NCBI RefSeq assembly: GCF_963259705.1
Contig: NC_081844.1
Coordinates: forward strand, 43,837,341-43,901,340
Length of the DNA stretch: 64,000 nt
Direction of reading: 5' to 3'
Source: Myotis daubentonii
Lineage: Eukaryota; Chordata; Mammalia; Chiroptera; Vespertilionidae
Below are positions 1 to 10,400 of the stretch, piece after piece (position 1 is the stretch's first letter; each line of letters opens with the position of its first letter). A model generated the notes under the pieces. It searched no databases. It saw only the letters and a program-made list of their open reading frames with translations, and was not told the DNA's origin. A program made the position numbers and the translations under genes.

Positions 1-509
1 AAAGTATAATGAAGAAAACAAAATCCTAATAGGACTTTAACATTTTAGTGCATTTCCTGTAGTCATTTTCCCTTCCTGTTATTAAAATTTTTTAAAACAC
101 ATTTTTGTGGCTGTATAATTTATAGGATAGCATGCTATATTTTTGTTTAATGATTTATTTTGAAATGTAGAAAAACAGGTAAGAAAAAAGGGGAGAAAAG
201 AAAAGTCTATACTCACATTCCACATATAAACACTATTAACATATTGACCTACAAAGTTTCATTTTTGTTCATTATGTGCTTTTTTTTTTTACAAAAAAGT
301 CCCCCTATATACTTTTATTTCCCCACCTATCAATATAAAGTGATCAATTTTCAGTGTCATTAAATGTGTTTTCATAATAGCGCATTGTTTTGAAAATTTA
401 AACAGCTTTTTATTATAAAGGTCAAACACATTCGGTAAATTTAGATTATCTGGAAAAGTATCACAAAATCAATAAAATTGTGCCACACTCCCATGGTTAC
501 TTTTTAAAA
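1..509. other. AT-rich non-coding sequence (upstream DDX60 intron)
   Basis: No coding exon or clear repeat is visible. The stretch is AT-rich with several T runs. Given the exons downstream, it is most likely part of the DDX60 intron preceding the first exon in the window. Confidence 0.5.
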
Positions 510-952
510 ATATATACTTTTTTTGTTATTATTATGGCTGTTACTATTACAGATGTCCCTTTTCCCCCACTTTTCCCATCTCCACCCACCCGCCCCTCTC
601 CCCTCTGACCATCACCACATTTTTGTCTGTATCTATGGATTATGCATATATATTGAGTTAATCTATTCACCTTCTTTCATTCAGTCCCCATCACCTCCTT
701 CCCCTCTGCTAGCTGTCATTTTGTTCCATGTATCCACGCCTTTGTTTCTATTTTGTTCATCAATTTATTTTGTTCATTAGACTTTCCATATAAGTGAGAT
801 CATATGATATCTCTTTTTCTCTAACTGAATTATTTCACTTTAGCATAATACTCTCCAGCTCCATCCACACTGTTGCAAAAAAAGATTTTCTTCTTTTTTA
901 AGGCTGTGAGTATTGCATTGTGTAAATGTACCATAGCTTTTTTATCTACTCA

Positions 953-2849
953 CTAGTGGCCTGGTGCAAGGAATTCGTGCATGGGGGGGGGGGTCCCTCA
1001 GCCTACCCTGAACCCTCTCCAATAGGAGACCCCTTGGGGATGTCCTACTGATGACTTTGGAGAGTGGGGAGCGGGCCTAAGCCACAGTGTGTCCTCCCTC
1101 TGCAGGAGGTGACCGGTGGGCTGATTGAGATGGGGTGGGCAGCGAGTGGCTGGCCCCACCCCCAATTGCGCCATGGCCACTGGTGGCCTCCCTCTGGGAA
1201 AGGCGACCCCAGCAAGCCTATCTTGGGATGGTGCTGGCTGGCCCTGCCCCGAATCGCCCCGGTGCTGCCGCTGCCCGTGGCCTTCCTCTGCAGGAGGCGA
1301 CCAGGTGGGTGATCTTGGGATAGCGCCAGCCCCATTGCCCTGTCACTGCTGGTTGCCACCCCCCCACCCCATCGCCATCCCCTCCCTCTGCCTGCTGGCA
1401 TGCGCCTTGGCTGGCCTGGCAACACCTGCTCGCTGCCCCCGCCCCCCACTGACCAGTTGCTCTGCTGTTCGGTTGATTTTCATATTACACTTTTATTATA
1501 TAGGATTGCTTTACTTGGAGGGAGATTTATCCACCAAAATGAGCTCTAGAAGGAGTGTTTTTCAAGGTGTGGTCCTACATTTTAACAGGCAACCCAGATG
1601 AGTGCTATGCATTGGATTATTTGAGAGGATCTCTTTTGAAGTGTGACACTTCAGTAAAGAGACATTGGCTCATTAACATTATGCCTCTGGCATGACCACA
1701 TTCAGTATTTGATTTTTATTGTTAAAAATTGAGCACCCAATATCTCTTTATCAAGCTATATAGGCTCATAACGTTTCCACATCTTGAAAGTCCCCATACT
1801 CACAGAGCATTGAATGACTTTGATAAGTATTTTTAAGGGATCATGCAGGAAAGCTAATTTAGGTGACAGGAATGTGTAGTAGATAGATAGATAGATAATA
1901 TCCTAGATTAGGAGAAAAGATGGCACATTAGCCTTACATGGTGGTGGCTAAAGGCAGAAAAATAAACGTTGCAGCAAAGAAAGAGCACTAAGTCTATCTC
2001 CTGTCCTAATTGTCTGGCTATTGCTGAACTAAACAAGCTCCCTTACACTGTTCCTTTTCCTCAATACCTTCTCCCAATTATTAGAATCACCCATTCAACG
2101 AAGTTGCCCAAACTGGAAACCTGGGCTAATACCATTTGCTTTGTTTGCTTTCATCCCTGTGTAATCAGCCAAATAGTTCTGTCAGGTTTCCTCATAAATA
2201 TGTCTGTGATCCACTGCCTCTGTCTAATCCTAGTTCCAGACATCAGTCTCTTTTTCTTGGGCCCCAAAACACTGCAGCTGTCTAAATTGATCCTTCCCAC
2301 AGCCACCAGAATGGCTCATTTGAAAGGAAAGCCAGACCAGGATGCTCCCATGCTTGACATTCTTCACTTTTCCTCCTTCTGTGGAATAAAATCTAAGCTC
2401 CCTGCTATGGTATATAAGACCCTCAGTGGTCTGTCCTCTGCCTACTACTCAGGCGGCTACGGAGGTCAGGCCTGACTGGTGCGGTGGGTGGCTGGGGCCC
2501 AGGTATTGACTTGCGCAGCACCGGCCACAGTGGAAGTCAGGCTTGATTGGCACGGCGGCCGGCCGGGACCCGGGCCTGACTTCCTCCCCAGACCCCCCAT
2601 GTCCCCCTGCCTGTGTCCGCTCCGGAGCCACCCAAGCTGGTGTGGCAGCTCGGCCAGCCCCAGGACCCCCTGCCCACTGCCTGTGTCTGCTCCGGGCTGC
2701 CCGAGCCACCATGCAGGCTCGGGCAGGGCCCCCTGTCTCTGTCTCCATCTACGCTCTGGGCCTCATCTGCGTGACATAACCTCCTCCTGACGGGACATGA
2801 CTGTTATGGCAGCTCAGCCTAATTTGCATATTACCTCTTTATATACATA
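953..2849 (-). mobile_element. Compound Helitron carrying about 940 bp of unrelated DNA
   Basis: Read on the - strand, the insertion ends in CTAG (953-956), preceded by a palindrome (GAATTCGTGCA region), and begins TCT at about 2849. The L1 reads on across it (CTACTCA | TGTACTGATGG), so the whole block went into one A|T site. Inside, 953-1505 is a complete-looking Helitron whose 5' end is TATATAGGA, about 2450-2849 is a second Helitron 5' part, and 1506-2449 matches neither. The middle looks like older host DNA that includes a degraded interspersed repeat. This fits rolling-circle read-through from one Helitron 5' end into a second Helitron, but it is inferred from boundaries only. Confidence 0.6.
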
Positions 2850-2891
2850 GATGTACTGATGGAGATTCAGGCTGTTTCCAGATCTTAGCTA

Positions 2892-3420
2892 TCTCTATAT
2901 AAAAGGCTAATATGCTAAGTGTCTCTCCTACCGGTCCAACTGGTCACTATGATGCACACTGACCACCAAGGGCCAGACACTCAACACAGGAGCTGCAGAG
3001 CTGCAGTGACTTTGCAGCAGTGGTTCTCAGGTGATTCACCCCAAAACCATAGGAGGGAGTCCAATTCCACCTTTGGTCATGGGTTATGTTGTTGCTGGGG
3101 CACTGTTGGCCCTGAATCTGGTTTACTACACACTTGCATTTGTGTTCCACATCCTGGACAATAGCAACTTTGCAGAGTGCCCTCTCTCACTCTGGGACCC
3201 CTTGGAGGATGTCGAAGAGCCATTTTTGACCTGATCCCCACAGGCCAGGCCGAACGACCCCATCTGTCAAAGGGACCCTGCTCACTTCGCAGATGCCGGG
3301 GAGGAACTGCAGGAGGTTGGATCCAGGGCGTGTCCAGCCCATCTCACCTAGTCTCACCCCCAGGCCACCTTCTAGTTAATTTCCTTTCAATGTACACGAA
3401 TCCATGCACCGGGTCACTAG
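2892..3420 (+). mobile_element. Non-autonomous Helitron (HeliBat type)
   Basis: Starts TCTCTATATAAAAGGC and ends GCACCGGGTCACTAG. The host L1 is interrupted exactly between A and T (TTAGCTA | TTGTAAATAAC), the normal Helitron target. No Rep/helicase coding is present. The 3' 50 bases resemble the 5' part of the minus-strand element at 38222. Confidence 0.85.
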
Positions 3421-3542
3421 TTGTAAATAACACTGCTATGAACATAGGGATGCATATATTCTTTCTGATTGGTGTTTCAGGATTCTTAGGATATATTCCC
3501 AGAAGTGGGATTGCTGGGTCAAAAGGCAGTTCCATTTTTAAT

Positions 3543-3712
3543 TTAAAAAATATTTTTATTAATTTTTTAGAGAGAGAGAGAGAAATATCAGTGTGAGAGC
3601 AGAACATCGATCATCTGCCTCCTGCACTTCCCCCATAGGGAATCGAGTGCAAAACCCGGACATATACCCTGACCAGCAATTTCAGGGGTAACCTTTTGGT
3701 ACACTGTCCAGG
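3543..3712 (-). mobile_element. Ves SINE
   Basis: Antisense Ves: a T-rich reverse tail with AGAGAGAGAG, then the TCATCTGCCTCCTGCAC motif and the degraded tRNA head 'CCCTGACCAGCAATTTC' at its right end. It interrupts the L1 between TTTTTAATTT and its continuation. Confidence 0.8.
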
Positions 3713-3998
3713 GCTCTATTTTTAATTTTTTGAAGTAACTCCATACTGTTTTCCACAGTGGCTGCACCAATCTGCATTCCCACCAGCAGTGCAGCAGGGT
3801 TCCATTGTCTCCACATCCTTGCCAGCACTATTTGCTGATTTACTGATGGTAGCATTCTGGCAGGTGTGAGGTGATATCTCATTGTGGTTTTAACTTGCAT
3901 CTCTCTGATGATTAGTGACATTGAGCATATTTCATATGTCTATTGGCCATCAGTATGTCCTCTTTGGAGATGTGTATATTCAGGTCCTTTATTTATTT

Positions 3999-4213
3999 AA
4001 AAGTATATATTTTTATTATTGATTTCAGAAAGGAAGGAAGAGGGAGAGAGAGATGCAAACATCAGTGATGACAGAGAATCATCTGTTGGCTGCCTTCTGC
4101 ATACACCATACTGGGAATAGAGTCTGTAACCTGGGCATGTGCCCTGACTGGGAATCAAACCATGACCTCCTGGTTCATAGTTCAATGCTGTACCACTGTG
4201 CAACACCAGCCTT
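3999..4213 (-). mobile_element. Ves SINE
   Basis: Antisense Ves with tail ATATATTTTTATTATTGATT, the GAGAGAGAG block, 'GCCCTGACTGGGAATCAAAC' (box B region) and an 'ACCACTGTGCAACACCAGCC' head. Inserted in the same L1. Confidence 0.85.
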
Positions 4214-4260
4214 GTCATTTGTCCATTTTTAAAATTGTATGTCTTCCTCGTGTTGAGTTG

Positions 4261-5490
4261 TATAACTTATTATTTATGTATTTACTTACTTATTTATTCA
4301 TTTCCATCTCAATGTGTCCTCCTACACCCTCTTCCATCTCCACCCATCCCCCTCATCCCTACTGTCTGGCAAATATACACACAAACAATTTTAAAATTTG
4401 CATATGGTTTTATAATTTTTTCCTATTAATGTGTTTTGAAGAACTTTTTATTTCAATGAGCTAGGATAAACTTTAAAAAAGATTTTTCTTAATATTCCAT
4501 AATATATTTCTATTTCCATTTTTAATATTTATGTTTCCATTATTTTACCATTATAACCTGTGCTGTGATAAACATAATTTTATCAGAATCTCTCTACAGT
4601 TTTTTAATGACTTAGAGAATTATTGGATCAAAGACTATGAAAAATTTTAGGGCTTTTGATATACATTTGATATTCATTTTAATATACATTCTCATATAAG
4701 AGGACTGTCCAAAATTTTATTCTTATTTTAACATTACTACAAATAATAATACATTATTGAGTTATCAAACTCTAATGTGAAAAACACTGTGTTGAGTTAC
4801 ATAGTGAGTCATCGACCCAGGATGTACCCGAGAACCTGCCTGTTTATCCACTCAGCTATAATGATTAGCATCATCAGTGTATGGGAGTGCTTGTTTTCTT
4901 CTTTATTCCTCCCAAACAGAGGTTTTAATTTCAATTCTTTCAACACCAGTGATATGAGAATCTTTCTGAAATTTTGAGTCCACTTGTGTTTGTTCTCCTA
5001 TCAATTTCTTTTATGTCCTTTACTATTGCTTATTCATTGCTAAGAGCTATTTACAACATCACATCTTTGTCATATACATTTAAAATATTTTCTTAGTCTT
5101 TATTCTCTATTTTGTGCTTAAGGAAGTTCATTTTTTGTGGATGTTATTGATGTAGACCTCTCTCTTCAGAGATATCTTTTTACCCCTGGTTAGGCTGTGT
5201 CACTCCCAGGAGGAGTTAACATCACTTAATTGGTACTCTGGTGTTCTTGAGATGGCCCATTGTCTTCATATTACAGAGGTGGGAGGTGAAAGAAGGAGAG
5301 TTAAATAAGGACTTGCCCTGAGTTCTGGACAAGAAAATTTGTTACAGCGATTGGCTGTGGCAGCATTCTCTTTTGCATACTGTACTCCAGATATTACAAT
5401 TTTAGACATGATGACTTTGAATCCCTTTTCGACTTATTATTTTTCTTCTTGGAATCACTGAGCAAAAGTGACACTGGTTTTTCTATAAAG
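4261..5490. other. AT-rich intronic sequence with L1-like pieces
   Basis: No exon seen. An ATTT-type low-complexity patch (4262-4310), a C/T-rich patch (4315-4370) and scattered L1-like text (about 4490-4660 and 4985-5140) are present. Around 5160-5345 is unannotated unique-looking sequence. Confidence 0.4.
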
Positions 5491-5682
5491 CAGTGGTTCT
5501 CAACCTGTGGGTCGCCAACAATGAAAATACATCCTGCATATCAGATGTTTACATTACGATTCATAACAGTAGCAAAACTACAGTTATGAAGTAGCAACAA
5601 AAATAATTTTATGGTTGGGGGTCACCACAACATGAGGAACTGTATTAAAGGGTCGCGGCATTAGGAAGGTTGAGAACCACTG
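5491..5682. mobile_element. hAT-type MITE with inverted ends
   Basis: The left end CAGTGGTTCTCAACCT and the right end AGGTTGAGAACCACTG are perfect 16-bp inverted repeats, the hallmark ends of short hAT-derived elements. There is no coding sequence. A convincing 8-bp target duplication is not visible. Confidence 0.85.
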
Positions 5683-5859
5683 AAAGCCAATTTTTGTAAT
5701 TATACCACACTTAGCCTAGTTTAATAAAAGATATATATCCTAATTGGATATTAGTTTGAAATGTTTTTTCTTAGAACCAACCTCACAGATTGGAATGCCA
5801 GAAGACTGTTTTTCAGCATATGGATTAATAAAATAATAGCTGAAGAGATTAGTTAACAA

Positions 5860-5994
5860 ATATACTGTATATGCATAGCCTGTGGACAACAGTGTGGTGA
5901 TGGCCAGAGGGAGGGGGAATGGGGGCTGGATAGATGTGGGCAAAGGCAGGAGAAATGGGGGACATTTGTAATAGTGTCACCATTAAAAAAAAAT
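5860..5994 (+). mobile_element. L1 3' end fragment with poly(A)
   Basis: The stretch with 'GGGGGACATTTGTAATAGTG', ending in an A run at 5985-5994, is the 3' end seen again at 13660-13760. It is followed at once by a Ves SINE. The left boundary is uncertain. Confidence 0.6.
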
Positions 5995-5996
5995 AA

Positions 5997-6215
5997 GCCC
6001 AGCCAATGTGGTTCAGTGGTTGAGCATTGATCTATGAACCAGGAGGTCAGGGTTCGATTCCTGTCAGTGTACATACCGGGGTTGCAGGTTGTGGGCTTGA
6101 TCCCCAGTGTGGGACATGCAGGAGGCAGCCAATCAGTGATTCTTTCTTATCATTGATGTTTCTATCTCCCTCTCCCTCTCTCTTCCTCTCTGAAATCAAT
6201 AAAATATATATTTTA
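5997..6215 (+). mobile_element. Ves SINE
   Basis: Sense Ves: head 'GCCCAGCCAATGTGGTTCAG' (box A), 'GGTTCGATTCC' (box B), CT-rich middle and tail 'GAAATCAATAAAATATAT'. It inserted into or just after the A-tail of the L1 fragment. Confidence 0.9.
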
Positions 6216-6445
6216 AAAAAAACAATAAAAAAGTAAGAAAATAAAGAAAGTGATAGTTCAGGATAGAAAGAAGAAAGAAGGGAATGTTGAATTATCATGC
6301 TTGTATAAATATAGATGTTTGCATTTAATTATTCAGAACACCCAAGGCCCTCGGTGATACTCTACTTCCATGTGCTAAGTAGTGAACTGGTGGCTTAAGA
6401 TATTAAATACTTCTTTCAAAAAACATCGTATTGAAAGACGTTCTC

Positions 6446-7097
6446 TCTTTGCCACATGTACTGAGAAGAGGAAGACCATTCTCAGCAATCTGACTGTCAA
6501 TATTCCAGAAAATGGGACATCGCTGTGAAGGGACACACAGTTGCTATGAAAGGCCCTAGGCACCCTGCAAAGGGACGTCAATCACATCAATGTAGAACTC
6601 AGACTCCTTGGAAAGAAAAAGAAGAGGCTCCAGATAGTCCAAATAGAGAGAAATAGAGAGAAAGTGGCTATTATTTGCACTGCCTGTAGTCACGTACAGA
6701 ACATGAGCAAGGGTGTTACATTGGGCTTCCCTTACAGAACAAGGGCTTTGTCTACTCACTTCCCCATTGAGATTGATACTCAGGAAGATGGTTCTCTTCT
6801 TGACATTGGAAATCTCTTGGGTGAAAAGTGTATCTGCAGAGGTCAGGTGAGTAGCTCATGCTCAGAAAGATGAGTTAATTCTTGAAGGAAATGGTATTGG
6901 ACTTGCATAAAATTTAGCTGCTTTGATTCAGCAAACCAGGTAGTATCTATGTTTCTAAAAAGGGAACAGTTCAGCATACTGATGAATATTTGATCTAAGC
7001 TGTCCAGCTGTAGAAACAGCAAGATGCCAAATGATTCCTCAGACTTCTTTGTGACATTTTAAAGATGGAATAAAAGCTGTGTATTGAAAAAAAAATC
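6446..7097 (+). pseudogene. RPL9: Processed pseudogene of ribosomal protein L9
   Basis: The frame starting near 6469 reads KTILSNLTV, NIPENG, then [32 protein letters not shown] and HFPIEI, which follows RPL9 in order. The rest of the coding region and the 3' UTR can also be followed at base level (AGAAAGATGAGTTAATTCTT, GCTTTGATTCAGCAA) down to AATAAAAGCTG and an A run at 7087-7097. There are no introns and there is a poly(A) tail, so this is an L1-mediated retrocopy. It is dead: the start ATG is AGG (6469-6471), in-frame TGA codons occur at 6526 and 6547, and shifts occur after about 6846. It lies 58 bp upstream of a DDX60 exon and can be mistaken for one. Confidence 0.92.
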
Positions 7098-7155
7098 AAA
7101 TGTATTACCATGGAAACATTTGTTTTACTGTTGATTTTTCTTATTTTTTTTAAAG

Positions 7156-7405
7156 ACAAATGCAGAAAAATTTATTGAGGAAAACCAAAAGAGACAGCTA
7201 GCTAAACTAGAGAAAAAAGAGGAAGAAAGATGGAAAAACTTGTCAGTATATATTGAAAAGGAAATGAAAGAAAATCCTAATTCTGGAATAAAAAAACTAG
7301 AAGATTTTCTCCAAACATGCCCTGTTAAATCTGTAAAATTTGCTGCAGAAATGGTAGGATTGGATGCCTGTTTCAAATTATGGATGGAATGCTGTTCAAA
7401 ACCAG
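7156..7405 (+). CDS. DDX60: DDX60 exon (window exon 1)
   Basis: 250 nt, opening in phase 0 after TTTTTTTTAAAG and ending CCAG|GTACAT with one base of the next codon. It encodes product residues 1-83. The start is highly charged and probably coiled ([12 protein letters not shown]) and is followed by [13 protein letters not shown] and [13 protein letters not shown], matching the region of DDX60 just before the helicase core. Confidence 0.88.
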
Positions 7406-10400
7406 GTACATAAAATATTACTTTTAGAAATATCTTAAAATAAAAGGTCAGTAAGACCAGAGCGAAAGAGTTGATATTGGCCACATATACTGATTCTTCT
7501 GGCCTGTATGACTTTGGAAACTCTTGATGTCTAAAGGGTAAGAATATTTCCTTTTGTTTGATTCAATAATAACATGGCTATGCGTGAATGTGATGCATAT
7601 TGGTGAATAGATTTCACCTGAAATTCAATTCAGTAAATAGTTCTTCAAGGTCAGTCATGAGCTGAGTACCTTATTAGGTGTCCATGGGCTTCCGACCAGA
7701 AGAGCATAGGACCTGCTCTGAAGGTGCTTAATGATAGTCTCCTAAGGCTTAGGCACATGCTGAACTAACTGCAACATAGTGTTGGTAACCACAACCAAAG
7801 CTATATACAGTAAATTTTCATGTAAAGTCATCTGTAGGTTCTGTGACTTTAAGAAAATCAATGTATTGTGAAGCTAATTTTACTACAGGCTAATTGATAT
7901 TAACTGAAGTTAAGTTCCTAAGGCATCCCGTTAACATTATAATGAAATGATGTCGAATAAAATATTATTCGAGGGCCTAGCATATATAGGGTGTCCCAAA
8001 TAAATGTGTACACATTTTTAATCATTATAAAGGCAGTGTTTATTAAAATGCATTGCATTTTCAAAATTGAGCTATTAGCTGTTAAAGTGTGTATACATTT
8101 TTGGGGGGACACCTTGTATATGTATATAAATTCTCACAATTCTCTGAGGTGGTTCCATTACCCTAATATTACATGTAAGAAATTGAGATTCTAGGAGAAC
8201 AAATTACATGCCCAAATGTCAGTGACAGAGCAAGAACTTTAATACAACATCCTTACTCCAAGAGATATGCACAAATTAAATAATTAGTAAATTTGTGCAT
8301 AACAGTGTTTGGATGAGAACCAAAGAATGAATATTTTTGATTGGAGAGAAAATGAAAGATATTTATCTTTTAATTGTGTTCACAGGAAAGTAAATATTAA
8401 AAGAAAAAAAAAATGTTGCCCTGGCTGGTGTGCTAAGTGGTTAGAGCATTGGCCTGCTCACCGAAGGGTTGAGGGTTTGATTCCTGGTCAAAGGCACCTA
8501 CTTGGGTTGCAGGTTCAATCCCGGCCCTTGTGGGTCACATGTGAGAGGCAACCAATTGATGTGTCTCTATTACATTAATGTTTCTCTCTCTCCTCCCTCT
8601 CTCCCTTCCACTCTCTCTAAAAAATCAATGGGAAAAATATTCTTGGGAGAGGATTAATAACAACAAAAAGAATTAAAAAATGTCCATTCATCCATTCTCC
8701 ATATTACTTCTTATGGTTAATAATAACTGCTGCCATTATTGTATCATTTTATATAAATTAATTTATTTAATCCTTATAGTAACCATATGAGGTGAGACTT
8801 AATGTCCCCAATTTCTATATAAAGAAAACGAAGTTTAGAAATGGAGCTTTAGAAGTTCCTAAATCAAATGCAGGCAGGTTAAAATTGAATTTCAGATAAA
8901 TAGCAATTTTTTTTTTACTGTGAGTAAATGTCATGAATATATATCTCAAATTGTATCGCCTGTATTTTTATTTGCTAAAGCTGGCAATCCTACTCTTACT
9001 TGAGGCCACGCTCTTCACTGTAATGTAATTGACTAGAAACTATGAATTCCTCAGTTATTATCAGTGATTCATATGATTATGCTTTTCTTATCCTGCAATA
9101 AAATTAAATCAGCTTTGGGGTTTTATTATCAATATCTTGTATAACTTGTTATGTATGACAGTGTTTCTTTTAAACAGAAACAGAATCCAGAGATATGAAC
9201 ATAATAATTAACTTGATGAAAAGGATTCATATAATCCATGAAAAGCATTCAGAACTATTAAAAAATACAGATCGACGAAAATTAGCCAAATATTTAAAAT
9301 ACGTTGGATTTGACAACTTGGCACACTCTTTATATCCTCAGGTAGGTGCTATAGAAAATGTTATGTGACATTCATATATGTGTGTGTGTAAAATATTCTA
9401 TGGGATGTATTCAGAATTAATGTCTATTAGATTAAAATGATGATTAGCTATGTATTATCCTGTATAGACACAGATCTAATAATTTTTATGGGTGTGTTTT
9501 TACATAGAATAAATGTTTTATTTGTACTAGGGGTGTTATGGTCCTCAATTTAAACACATATTTTATTCTGTATATGTGTATGTGTGTGTAGGGAATTGTT
9601 CATATTTAACAATATTCAAAGTTTATGCTGATTTATAATTAAAAGATTAACTTCATACTGCATTTTATTTACATTCTATAAAACATGGTACTGCACATAA
9701 AATAGTATCTAAAATTATAGTAAAGATATAGTATCTATATCTTATTCTTCACTGCTAATTCTGAACACTTGTAAAACATAAAATAATCTTGGTGAAGCAA
9801 ACTTCACCATGATTGCTAATTTCCTTGCCCAGGATAAAAATGGTAAACATGAAAATCTAATATGTCATATTTACTTAGGTACAGGAATCAAGTACTGAGA
9901 AGGATATTTCTAAATATTCAGTTTGTATGGGAGCAGCTCGGTTTCAGTTAACATATATGGGCCATTACTTACTTCGAGAAGAAAGAAGTGATCCAGATCC
10001 CAGGGTGCATCATTTTATACCAGACACATGGCAGGTATTTCCTGAAAAGATCTGCAGCATGGAAAAGTGAGGAAACTCGATGGAAACAGTTGGTTCACAT
10101 CACATTGTGGGTTCACTACCCCAAGTCAAGTGTCCTTCCATCATCATTTACCCCCTTTACTCTCTCTACCTCCCCCACCCCATTTTCCCTTTGGTAATCA
10201 CCATACTGTTGTCTGTCTATGATGTTTCTTTATTCTTTTTTTTTGTTGCTTAATCCCTTCATCTGTTCACCCAGCACCCCTCCCCTTCCCCTCTGACAGC
10301 TGTCAGGATTCTCTGCATCTATGCCACCCTGTACCCTGCTCTGTCTCATAAGGAACTGTGAATCCCACTTTGCCTAAAATATAGTTGTTTTTAAATTAAA

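Larger units (their letters stand above)
510..4260 (-). mobile_element. L1 fragment (antisense), broken by four later insertions
   Basis: The pieces 510-952, 2850-2891, 3421-3542, 3713-3998 and about 4214-4260 read in order as one antisense L1 3' region (ORF2 end). Recognisable parts are the stretch ending in TTTATCTACTCA, the GCTGTTTCCAGATCTTAGCTA piece, 'GAACATAGGGATGCATAT', the 'CAGTGGCTGCACCAAT' segment and the 'GGTGTGAGGTGATATCTC' segment. Two Helitron insertions and two Ves SINEs separate the pieces. Deleting them restores L1 continuity, so the L1 is the oldest layer. It lies in the DDX60 intron upstream of the first exon here. Confidence 0.75.

Noticed and set aside
1045..1601. Open frames of up to 158 codons in both strands
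   Set aside because: They lie in a GC-rich Helitron body and overlap each other on opposite strands.
6472..6846. Candidate upstream DDX60 exon ending CAG|GTGAGT
   Set aside because: The translation follows ribosomal protein L9, has in-frame stops, and continues into an RPL9-like 3' UTR with poly(A). It is a processed pseudogene.
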